Source: an uncultured Clostridia bacterium
Lineage (GTDB): Bacteria > Bacillota > Clostridia > TANB77 > CAG-508
Assembly: GCA_934167495.1 (NCBI GenBank)
Contig: CAKPKP010000011.1
Coordinates: 1 to 62,698 of the forward strand
Direction: 5' to 3'
DNA length: 62,698 nt
Part shown: positions 38,942-47,360 of the stretch, in pieces
Layout: the number at the start of each line of letters is the position of its first letter
How positions within the stretch are numbered: the first letter of the stretch is position 1
Made by a program: the position numbers and the translations under genes
The notes under the pieces: generated by a model
The model's database searches: none
Seen by the model: the letters and a program-made list of their open reading frames with translations, nothing else
What the model was told of the DNA's origin: nothing

Positions 38942-39217
38942 TTAAACAACCATTTTAATAGAGAGAACTAAAAGGTTCTCATCTAAGGAATTATTTTCTA
39001 ACTCGTGCTCGTTTCCGGTTGAACAAACCTCAAGCAGTTTTTCGTTTATGAAAAAATAGTATTCTCTATCCCGAGTGTGCTTGTGCCTTTTTATTTTAGA
39101 ATTTGGAGATAATTCCAAAATTGAAACTGAAAGCACAGGAGTGTCGAGTATAGGGTACTTTAAAATTTTTCCCCGTTCAACTAAGCTTGAATCAAGATTT
39201 CGAGGCATGATGTGCAT
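38942..39217 (-). CDS. Small single-domain cupin-like protein
   Basis: A 91-aa protein. The segment SPNSKIKRHKHTRDREYYFF (about 38-57) carries HxH with a following Glu, as in the first metal-binding motif of cupins; the chain is too short for an obvious second motif. Function is unknown: small cupins bind metals, sugars or act in regulation. ATG at 39217 follows AAGGAGGG, and the gene has its own strong promoter and terminator. It is transcribed away from rpoB, occupying the position where ribosomal protein genes would normally lie. Confidence 0.78.
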   Translation of the reverse strand: MHIMPRNLDSSLVERGKILKYPILDTPVLSVSILELSPNSKIKRHKHTRDREYYFFINEKLLEVCSTGNEHELENNSLDENLLVLSIKMVV

Positions 39218-39248
39218 AGAAAAACCCTCCTTAAAATTTTATAATAAT

Positions 39249-39277
39249 AGTATAACATAATGTCTTAAATAAGTCAA
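39249..39277 (-). promoter_or_regulatory. Promoter of the cupin gene
   Basis: On the minus strand, TTGACT (complement of 39272-39277), a 17-base spacer and TATACT (complement of 39249-39254). Confidence 0.8.
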
Positions 39278-39365
39278 TAAATGCCAGGCTTTAATAAGGT
39301 TGGCACAAAAACATATAAGCTAGATGTCCGTAGAAGAATTTTTGTAATATTTTTGTAAAAAAGGC

Positions 39366-39395
39366 TTGACTACATATAATATAATATGGTATATT
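39366..39395 (+). promoter_or_regulatory. Promoter of rpoBC
   Basis: TTGACT (39366-39371), an 18-base spacer and TATATT (39390-39395). TATAAT at 39375 is too close to this -35. The predicted transcript starts near 39402, so rpoB has a long (about 380-nt) untranslated leader. Confidence 0.65.
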
Positions 39396-39401
39396 ATATA
39401 G

Positions 39402-39783
39402 TGCTAGTAAAATTGTGAATAGATAAATTTAATCATAAATAGTAAGGGTGATTAATATTAATAATAAATTAATGAGAGTTGATTATTAATTTAATAATAA
39501 AAAGGTAAGTTAACATAAAAACGTTAGCGTACCTTTTGTTGCCGTTTTATGCAAATAAATCTATTTCATTAAAAAGAATATTAAAGAAGAGGAATTAAAT
39601 AAAAGAGGAACTATTATTTAATTGAGTTTAGCAGGGATTTTAATTAAGTAATAAAAACCTTTTATTTAAGAGGGACTTCTTATAAATATAAACATACTAA
39701 TATTTATTCAGTTTAAACTAATATTAGTATAATCCTGCTAAATTAATTTAAGAAGGTTATCTTCTAGAAAAGGGTGGTTTGTT
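39402..39783 (+). ncRNA. Structured 5' leader of rpoB (candidate cis-regulatory RNA)
   Basis: The gap from cupin start to rpoB has no gene but several stems. AAAAGGTA (39500-39507) pairs with TACCTTTT (39530-39537). TTTAGCAGG-ATT (39627-39639, one bulged G) pairs with AATCCTGCTAAA (39731-39742), closing a 116-nt domain. Inside it ATACTAATATT (39694-39704) pairs with AATATTAGTAT (39720-39730), with a palindromic AGTTTAAACT loop. AGAAG (39751-39755) pairs with CTTCT (39761-39765), just before the AAAGGGTGG ribosome site. A competing stem CATAAAAACG/CGTTTTATG (about 39514-39550) could exclude the first. No known riboswitch consensus was recognised. Confidence 0.6.
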
Positions 39784-42700
39784 TTGGGAAAAGTTAAAGT
39801 AAAAGACGAAGTACATGAAAAATGCGTGCGTAAAACTTTTGCTAAGATAGGTGATAGTATAGAAATCCCTAATCTTATAAAAGTTCAAAAAGATTCTTAC
39901 GATTGGTTTATCAAAGAAGGATTAGGAGAAGTATTAAAAGATATTTCACCTATAATCGATTATTCAGGAAATTTAGTACTAGAATTCTTTGATTACTATA
40001 TGGAAGAAAAAACTAAATACTCATTAGAAGAATCAAAAGAAAGAGATGCTACATACTCAACAAGATTACATGTAAAAGTAAGATTAATTAATAGGGAAAC
40101 AGGAGAAATAAAGGAACAAGAGATTTATTTAGGAGATTTTCCACTTATGACAGATAGTGGAACATTCGTTATAAACGGTGCAGAAAGAGTTGTAGTTAGC
40201 CAGTTAGTTCGTTCACCAGGATGCTATTATGATTCAATGTATGATAAATCTGGAAAAAAATTATATACTTCAACAGTTATGCCAATACGTGGTGCATGGC
40301 TTGAATATGAAACAGATGGTAATGATGTTTTCTATGTAAGAATAGATAGAACTAGAAAGTTACCTGTTACAACACTTTTAAGAGCTATAGGTTTATCAAC
40401 AGATGAACAAATATTAGAATTATTTGGTGATGAAGATTTATTAATAGCAACTATAGCTAAAGATCCAATAAAAACATCTGAAGAGTCTTTAATAGAGATA
40501 TATAAAAAATTAAGACCAGGTGAATTACCTACTGTAGATGCTGCTAGAAATTTATTTAATGGATTATTCTTTGATGCAAGAAGATATGATTTAGCAAAAG
40601 TTGGTAGATATAAATATAACAAAAAATTAAGTTTGGCAGAAAGAATTACAAATCAAATAGCATTTGATACAATAATGAATCCTGAAACAGGAGAAGTTTT
40701 TGTAGAAAAAGATTGTCAAATATCAAGAGAAGTTGCAAGAGAAATTCAAAACTCTGGAATAAATATAGTAGATGTAAAAGTTGAAGATAAAAAAGTAAGA
40801 GTAATAGGAAATGGAACTGTTGATATTAAAGCTTATGTAGATCCAAAGATAGCTGAAGAATTAAAAATTAAAGAAGATGTAAATTATGAAATATTAAAAA
40901 ATATTTTAGAAAATACAGACGAAAAAGATTTAAAGAAAGTAATAGAAGAAAGATATGATGAATTAATTCCAAAACACATAGTTACAGAGGATATAATAGC
41001 CTCTATAAGTTATCTTCTAAACCTAGAACATGGATTAGGAAAAATAGATGATATAGACCATTTAGGTAACAGACGTATAAGATGTGTTGGTGAATTATTA
41101 CAAAATCAATTTAGAATTGGTTTAACTAGATTAGAGAGAGTTGTTCGTGAAAGAATGACAATACAAGATTTAGATGTTGTAACACCACAAACATTAATTA
41201 ACACAAAACCTATTACATCATCAATTAGAGAATTCTTTGGAAGTTCTCAATTATCTCAATTTATGGATCAAACCAACCCATTGTCAGAATTAACTCATAA
41301 GAGAAGAATTTCTGCATTAGGACCTGGAGGTTTATCAAGAGAAAGAGCTGGATTCGAAGTTAGAGACGTTCACTATACTCATTATGGTAGATTATGTCCG
41401 ATAGAATCACCAGAAGGTCCAAACATAGGACTTATATCAGCACTTTCAACTTTTGCTATAATAAATGAATATGGTTTTATAGAAACACCATATAGAAAAA
41501 TTGATAAAGAAACAGGAAAATTAACAGATACTATTGAATATATGACAGCTGATGAAGAAGATAATTACATAATAGCTCAAGCTATGGAACCAGTTGATGA
41601 AGAAGGAAGATTAAAACATGATAGAATAAGAGTAAGATATCTAGATGAAGTAACTGAAGTAGATAGAGATAGAGTTGATTATGTAGATATTTCACCAAAA
41701 CAATTAGTATCAGTTGGTGCTGCCATGATACCTTTCTTAGAGCACGATGATGCTAACCGTGCACTTATGGGTGCAAACATGCAACGTCAAGCAGTTCCAC
41801 TTATGATTTCAGAATCTCCAATAGTAGGAACAGGTATTGAATACAAAGCTGCAAAAGATTCAGGAATAATGATTCTTGCAGACGAAGACGGTGTTGTTGA
41901 AAGAGTTACTGGTGATGAAATAATTATAAAAGGCAAGAGCGGAAAGAAAACATATACTTTAAGAAAGTTCAAGAGAACTAATGGAAGTACATGTATAAAT
42001 CAAAGACCTATAGTAAGAGCTGGTGAAGAAGTTAAAAGAGGAGATGTAATTGCTGACGGACCTGCTACAGACAAAGGTGAAATGGCTTTAGGTAAAAACT
42101 TATTAATAGCGTTTACAACATGGGAAGGTTACAACTACGAGGATGCTATTTTATTAAATGAAAGATTAGTTAAAGAAGATGTTTTAACATCAATACATAT
42201 AGAAGATTATGACTGCGAGTGTCGTGATACAAAATTAGGACCAGAAGAAATAACAAGAGATATACCAAACGTTGGTGAGGATTCATTAAGAGACTTAGAC
42301 GAAAATGGTATCATAAGAGTTGGTGCAGAAGTAAGACCAGGAGATATATTAGTTGGTAAAGTTACTCCAAAAGGAGAAACTGAATTAACTGCTGAAGAAA
42401 GATTATTAAGAGCAATATTTGGTGAAAAAGCTAGAGAAGTTAGAGATACTTCATTAAGAGTACCACATGGTGAAGCAGGTACAATAGTAGATGTAAAAGT
42501 ATTTACTAGAGAAAATTCAGATGAATTAGGACCTGGAGTAAATGAAGTAATAAGAATATATATAGCTCAAAAAAGAAAAATATCTGTTGGTGATAAAATG
42601 GCTGGACGTCATGGTAATAAAGGTGTTATCTCTCGTATATTACCAGAAGAAGATATGCCATTTATGCCAGATGGTACACCAGTAGATGTAGTTCTTAACC

Positions 42701-43503
42701 CATTAGGTGTTCCTTCTCGTATGAACTTAGGTCAAGTTTTAGAGGTTCACTTAGGTGCTGCTGCAAGAATGTTAGGATGGAAAGTTGCCACACCAGTTTT
42801 TGATGGTGCATCAGAAGAAGATATAGACAATATGCTTGAAATGGCTGGACTAGAAACAAATGGTAAAACAGTATTATATGATGGTAGAACAGGTGAACCA
42901 TTTGATAAGCCAATAACAGTTGGTGTTATGTATATGTTAAAACTTCACCATTTAGTTGATGATAAAATACATGCTCGTTCAACTGGACCATACTCATTAG
43001 TTACACAACAACCACTTGGAGGTAAAGCTCAATTTGGTGGACAACGTTTTGGAGAGATGGAAGTTTGGGCATTAGAGGCATATGGTGCTGCTTATACACT
43101 ACAAGAAATATTAACAGTAAAATCTGATGATGTTGTAGGAAGAGTAAAAACATATGAAGCAATAGTTAAAGGTGAGAATATACCTGAACCAGGAATTCCA
43201 GAAAGCTTTAAAGTATTAATAAAAGAACTTCAAAGTTTAGGATTAGATGTTAAGTTATATTCAGATAATATGGAAGAATTAGAGATTAAAGAAAACATTG
43301 ATGAAGGAATTGATATAGACGATGAAAGCATTATACCAGATGACGAAATTCTAACATCAGATGATATGGAAGAAATGTCAGAAGAAAACATAGATGATGA
43401 ATACGAAGAAAAAGATGATGATGAATTTTTTGGAGACATCTTAGATGATGAAGATTTAGCAGAAGATAATATGTTAAATGATATGGATATACCAGAAGAA
43501 TAA
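39784..43503 (+). CDS. rpoB: DNA-directed RNA polymerase subunit beta
   Basis: The 1239-aa beta subunit of RNA polymerase. The conserved core is unmistakable: the rifampicin-binding region around FMDQTNPLSELTHKRRISAL (about 493-512) keeps the Asp, His and Ser that change in common resistance mutants. It is followed by GRLCPIESPEGPNIGLI, and near the C-terminus by GRHGNKGVIS and KAQFGGQRFGEMEVWALEAYGA. The last 75 residues are a clade-typical acidic tail. The start is TTG 39784, which has AAAGGGTGG just upstream. rplK, rplA, rplJ and rplL, which usually precede rpoB, are absent; rpoC follows after 143 bases. Confidence 0.98.
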   Translation: MGKVKVKDEVHEKCVRKTFAKIGDSIEIPNLIKVQKDSYDWFIKEGLGEVLKDISPIIDYSGNLVLEFFDYYMEEKTKYSLEESKERDATYSTRLHVKVRLINRETGEIKEQEIYLGDFPLMTDSGTFVINGAERVVVSQLVRSPGCYYDSMYDKSGKKLYTSTVMPIRGAWLEYETDGNDVFYVRIDRTRKLPVTTLLRAIGLSTDEQILELFGDEDLLIATIAKDPIKTSEESLIEIYKKLRPGELPTVDAARNLFNGLFFDARRYDLAKVGRYKYNKKLSLAERITNQIAFDTIMNPETGEVFVEKDCQISREVAREIQNSGINIVDVKVEDKKVRVIGNGTVDIKAYVDPKIAEELKIKEDVNYEILKNILENTDEKDLKKVIEERYDELIPKHIVTEDIIASISYLLNLEHGLGKIDDIDHLGNRRIRCVGELLQNQFRIGLTRLERVVRERMTIQDLDVVTPQTLINTKPITSSIREFFGSSQLSQFMDQTNPLSELTHKRRISALGPGGLSRERAGFEVRDVHYTHYGRLCPIESPEGPNIGLISALSTFAIINEYGFIETPYRKIDKETGKLTDTIEYMTADEEDNYIIAQAMEPVDEEGRLKHDRIRVRYLDEVTEVDRDRVDYVDISPKQLVSVGAAMIPFLEHDDANRALMGANMQRQAVPLMISESPIVGTGIEYKAAKDSGIMILADEDGVVERVTGDEIIIKGKSGKKTYTLRKFKRTNGSTCINQRPIVRAGEEVKRGDVIADGPATDKGEMALGKNLLIAFTTWEGYNYEDAILLNERLVKEDVLTSIHIEDYDCECRDTKLGPEEITRDIPNVGEDSLRDLDENGIIRVGAEVRPGDILVGKVTPKGETELTAEERLLRAIFGEKAREVRDTSLRVPHGEAGTIVDVKVFTRENSDELGPGVNEVIRIYIAQKRKISVGDKMAGRHGNKGVISRILPEEDMPFMPDGTPVDVVLNPLGVPSRMNLGQVLEVHLGAAARMLGWKVATPVFDGASEEDIDNMLEMAGLETNGKTVLYDGRTGEPFDKPITVGVMYMLKLHHLVDDKIHARSTGPYSLVTQQPLGGKAQFGGQRFGEMEVWALEAYGAAYTLQEILTVKSDDVVGRVKTYEAIVKGENIPEPGIPESFKVLIKELQSLGLDVKLYSDNMEELEIKENIDEGIDIDDESIIPDDEILTSDDMEEMSEENIDDEYEEKDDDEFFGDILDDEDLAEDNMLNDMDIPEE

Positions 43504-43535
43504 AATAAAAAATTAACTGAATATACGCACGGAAA

Positions 43536-43615
43536 GCAATTTAGGTAACGGAATAAATTGTTCGAGCAGTGTAAACCTAAATTGCAAATAAAGTGCATTA
43601 GTAGATGAGATCTAC
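43536..43615 (+). other. Hairpin-rich rpoB-rpoC spacer
   Basis: GCAATTTAGGT (43536-43546) pairs perfectly with ACCTAAATTGC (43575-43585) around a 28-base loop, and GTAGAT/ATCTAC (43601-43615) forms a second short hairpin before the AGGGGGC ribosome site of rpoC. Neither is followed by a T-run, so they look like RNA-processing, stability or translation-control structures rather than terminators. Confidence 0.65.
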
Positions 43616-43646
43616 GAAGAAAAATATTTAAGGGGGCAACTAATCA

Positions 43647-46600
43647 GTGGAAGAATTAGAAATTTTTAATAAGTTAAAAATTGGTTTAGCATCAGATGAA
43701 AAAATAAGAGAGTGGTCAAAAGGTGAAGTAAAAAAACCAGAAACTATTAATTACAGAACTTTAAAGCCAGAAAAAGATGGATTGTTTTGTGAAAAAATAT
43801 TTGGACCAACAAAAGACTGGGAATGTCATTGTGGTAAATATAAAAGAGTAAGATATAAAGGTATCGTATGTGACAGATGTGGTGTTGAAGTAACAAAATC
43901 TAAAGTAAGAAGAGAAAGAATGGGACATATAGAGCTTGCTGCACCAGTTGCACACATTTGGTATTTCAAAGGTATACCAAGTAGAATAGCTTTAATGTTA
44001 GATATCTCACCAAGAAGCTTAGAAAAAGTAATATATTTTGCATCATATATAGTTATAGACAAAGGTACATCAGGATTATTAAAATGCCAAATATTAAATG
44101 AAAAAGAATATCATGAAGCAGAAGAAAAATACGGAAGAGGTTCTTTTAAAGCAGCAATGGGTGCTGAAGCAATAAGAACTTTATTAGAAGAAATAGATGT
44201 AGAAAAATTAGCTGCATCATTAAAGAAAGAATTAGAACATGCAAGTGAACAAAAAAGAGCAAAAATAGTAAAAAGATTAGATACAGTAGAATCATTTAGA
44301 TTATCAGAAAATAAACCTGAATGGATGGTAATGAATGTTATACCAGTTATCCCTCCAGAATTAAGACCAATGGTTCAATTAGATGGTGGAAGATTTGCAA
44401 CATCAGATTTAAATGATTTATATAGAAGAGTAATAAATAGAAATAACAGATTAAAGAGATTATTAGAATTAGGTGCACCAGAAATAATTGTAAGAAATGA
44501 AAAAAGAATGTTACAAGAATCTGTAGATGCTTTAATAGATAATAGTAGACGTGGTAGACCAGTTACAGGAGCTGGAAATAGACCATTAAAATCTTTATCA
44601 GATATGCTAAAAGGAAAACAAGGTAGATTCCGTCAAAACCTTTTAGGAAAAAGAGTTGACTATTCAGGACGTTCTGTTATAGTTGTAGGTCCTGAACTTA
44701 AAATATATCAATGTGGTCTTCCAAAAGAAATGGCTGTTGAATTATTCAAACCATTTGTTATGAAAGAATTAGTTGAAAGAGGATTAGCTCATAATATTAA
44801 AAATGCAAAAAGAATGGTAGAAAAATTAAGACCAGAAGTATGGGACATACTAGAAGAAGTTATAAAAGATCATCCAGTAATGTTAAACCGTGCTCCTACA
44901 CTACATAGACTTGGTATTCAAGCATTCCAACCAATTCTTGTTGAAGGTAGAGCTATAAAATTACACCCATTAGTTTGTACAGCATTCAACGCGGACTTCG
45001 ATGGTGACCAAATGGCCGTTCACGTTCCATTATCACCAGAGGCACAAGCTGAAGCAAGATATTTAATGCTTTCAGTAAACAACTTATTAAAACCACAAGA
45101 TGGTAAACCAGTTACAGTACCTACACAAGATATGATACTTGGTGCATATTACCTAACAGTTGAAATACCAGGTGAAAAAGGTGAAGGTATGTACTTTAAA
45201 GATGAAGATGAAGCTTTAATGGCATATCAAAATGGAGATGTAGGATTACATTGTAAAGTAAAAATAAGAAGAGAAAAAGAAATGTTTGGGGAAACTGTTA
45301 GAAGAACAATAGAGACAACTGTTGGTAGATTAATATACAATCAAGGTATTCCTCAAGACTTAGGATTTGTAGATAGATCAGATCCTGCAAAAGTATTAGA
45401 CATGGAAATAGATTTTCCTGTTATTAAAAAGAACTTAGGAACAATAGTTGCAAAATGTATAAATGTTCATGGATTATCTGTTACAGCAGAAGTATTAGAC
45501 TATATAAAAGCAACAGGATATAAATACTCAACAAAAGGTGCTATAACAGTGTCTGTTGCTGATGTAGCAGTTCCAGAGGCTAAAAAACAAATTTTAGCAG
45601 ATGCCCAAGAAGAAGTTAATAATGTATTTAAACAATATAAACGTGGTTTGATAACAAACGATGAAAGATATGATGCTGTTATTAAAATATGGGAAAAAGC
45701 TACAAATGATGTTACAGAAGCAATGAAGAATAACTTTGATGATTTAAACCCAATATATATGATGGCACAATCAGGAGCCAGAGGTAACATGAACCAATTA
45801 AGACAAATTGCTGGTATGCGTGGACTTATGGCAAATACACAAGGTAAAGCAGTAGAAATCCCTATTAAATCTTGCTTTAGAGAGGGGCTAGATGCTTTGG
45901 AATACTTTATTTCATCACATGGTGCTAGAAAAGGTTTAGCAGATACAGCTTTAAGAACAGCTGACTCTGGATACTTAACAAGAAGATTAGTTGATGTATC
46001 ACAAGATATAATTATAAGAGAAGAAGATTGTGGATCTCATGATGGTATAGTTTTAACAGATATTAAAGATGGAAATCAAGTATTAGAGAAATTAGAAGAA
46101 AGATTAGTTGGAAGATTTGTAATAGATAACTTAGAAAATCCAAAAACTGGTGAAGTAATAGTTGATACTAATACAATGATAACAGATAAAATTGCAAAAC
46201 AAATTGTTGATGCAGGTATTACACAAGTAAAAGTTCGTTCTATATTAGGATGTAGAGCTAAACATGGAGCTTGTAGTAAATGTTATGGTATGGGATTAGC
46301 AACAAGAGAAAGAGTTAACATTGGTGAGGCTGTAGGTATTATAGCTGCACAATCAATTGGTGAGCCAGGTACACAGCTTACAATGAGAACATTCCATACA
46401 GGTGGTGTTGCTGGAGGAGATATTACACAAGGTCTTCCTAGAGTTGAAGAGTTATTTGAAGCTAGAAATCCAAAAGGTTTAGCTGTAATAACTGAAATAG
46501 CAGGAAAAGTAACAATAAATGATGAAAAGAAAAAGAAAACTGTTACAGTAACAGGAAAAGATGATGCTAAGACATATGTAATAAGCTTTGGTTCAAAACT

Positions 46601-47168
46601 TCGTGTAAAAGATGGTGACGAAGTAGAAGCTGGTGAACCACTTACAGAAGGTTCTATAAATCCAAACGATTTATTAGCAATAAAAGGACCAGAAGGAGTT
46701 TATACATATATAATTCAAGAAGTTCAAAAAGTTTATAGAAACCAAGGTGTTGATATAAATGATAAGCATATTGAAGTAATAACAAGACAAATGTTAAAGA
46801 AAGTAAGAGTAGAAGATTCTGGAGATACTGGAATGTTTACAGCTTCTCTAGTTGATATGTATGACTTTGAGGAACAAAATGAGAAAGCAATAGCAGAAGG
46901 AAAAAAACCAGCAACAGGAAAGAGAGTTTTATTAGGAATAACAAAAGCCTCACTTGCTACAGAAAGTTTCTTATCTGCTGCATCATTCCAAGAAACAACA
47001 AAAGTATTAACAGAAGCAGCAATAAAAGGAAAAGTAGATTCATTAATGGGATTAAAAGAAAATGTAATCATTGGTAAATTAATTCCAGCTGGAACAGGAA
47101 TGAAACAATATAAGAATATAGGATTTATAACAGACGATCAAGTAGAGCAAAAAGAAGAGGAAGAATAA
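43647..47168 (+). CDS. rpoC: DNA-directed RNA polymerase subunit beta'
   Basis: The 1173-aa beta' subunit. The N-terminal zinc-binding Cys set is in CHCGKYKRVRYKGIVCDRCG (about 58-77), the catalytic magnesium site NADFDGDQMAVH is at about 449-460, and the second Cys set CRAKHGACSKCYGMGLA is near residue 870. The trigger-loop/bridge-helix neighbourhood (GARGNMNQLRQIAGMRGLM, about 710-728) is intact. The start is GTG 43647, 8 bases after AGGGGGC. It is co-transcribed with rpoB across the hairpin spacer and closed by a terminator at 47252. Confidence 0.98.
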   Translation: MEELEIFNKLKIGLASDEKIREWSKGEVKKPETINYRTLKPEKDGLFCEKIFGPTKDWECHCGKYKRVRYKGIVCDRCGVEVTKSKVRRERMGHIELAAPVAHIWYFKGIPSRIALMLDISPRSLEKVIYFASYIVIDKGTSGLLKCQILNEKEYHEAEEKYGRGSFKAAMGAEAIRTLLEEIDVEKLAASLKKELEHASEQKRAKIVKRLDTVESFRLSENKPEWMVMNVIPVIPPELRPMVQLDGGRFATSDLNDLYRRVINRNNRLKRLLELGAPEIIVRNEKRMLQESVDALIDNSRRGRPVTGAGNRPLKSLSDMLKGKQGRFRQNLLGKRVDYSGRSVIVVGPELKIYQCGLPKEMAVELFKPFVMKELVERGLAHNIKNAKRMVEKLRPEVWDILEEVIKDHPVMLNRAPTLHRLGIQAFQPILVEGRAIKLHPLVCTAFNADFDGDQMAVHVPLSPEAQAEARYLMLSVNNLLKPQDGKPVTVPTQDMILGAYYLTVEIPGEKGEGMYFKDEDEALMAYQNGDVGLHCKVKIRREKEMFGETVRRTIETTVGRLIYNQGIPQDLGFVDRSDPAKVLDMEIDFPVIKKNLGTIVAKCINVHGLSVTAEVLDYIKATGYKYSTKGAITVSVADVAVPEAKKQILADAQEEVNNVFKQYKRGLITNDERYDAVIKIWEKATNDVTEAMKNNFDDLNPIYMMAQSGARGNMNQLRQIAGMRGLMANTQGKAVEIPIKSCFREGLDALEYFISSHGARKGLADTALRTADSGYLTRRLVDVSQDIIIREEDCGSHDGIVLTDIKDGNQVLEKLEERLVGRFVIDNLENPKTGEVIVDTNTMITDKIAKQIVDAGITQVKVRSILGCRAKHGACSKCYGMGLATRERVNIGEAVGIIAAQSIGEPGTQLTMRTFHTGGVAGGDITQGLPRVEELFEARNPKGLAVITEIAGKVTINDEKKKKTVTVTGKDDAKTYVISFGSKLRVKDGDEVEAGEPLTEGSINPNDLLAIKGPEGVYTYIIQEVQKVYRNQGVDINDKHIEVITRQMLKKVRVEDSGDTGMFTASLVDMYDFEEQNEKAIAEGKKPATGKRVLLGITKASLATESFLSAASFQETTKVLTEAAIKGKVDSLMGLKENVIIGKLIPAGTGMKQYKNIGFITDDQVEQKEEEE

Positions 47169-47251
47169 TATATCCGTAAATAAAAATAAGTAATTCTTAT
47201 AAATGTTACTAAAATGTAAAGAAAATAATATAAAAAATTAATAAATATAAA

Positions 47252-47296
47252 AAACGGTATTTCCGAATATAAAAAAGGAAATGCTGTTTTTTTTTC
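47252..47296 (+). terminator. Terminator of rpoBC
   Basis: AAACGGTATTTCC (47252-47264) pairs with GGAAATGCTGTTT (47277-47289, G-U pairs allowed), followed by Ts. Confidence 0.88.
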
Positions 47297-47360
47297 CATT
47301 TACTAATAACTTCTTATATATTATATTTGATAATAAAGATATGAGAAAAGAGGAAATAGG

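Noticed and set aside
39766..39783. T-box riboswitch before rpoB, suggested by AGGGTGG
   Set aside because: The sequence is the ribosome site; the rest of the T-box core (ACCGCG and the specifier loop) is absent, and rpoB is not an aminoacyl or amino-acid gene.
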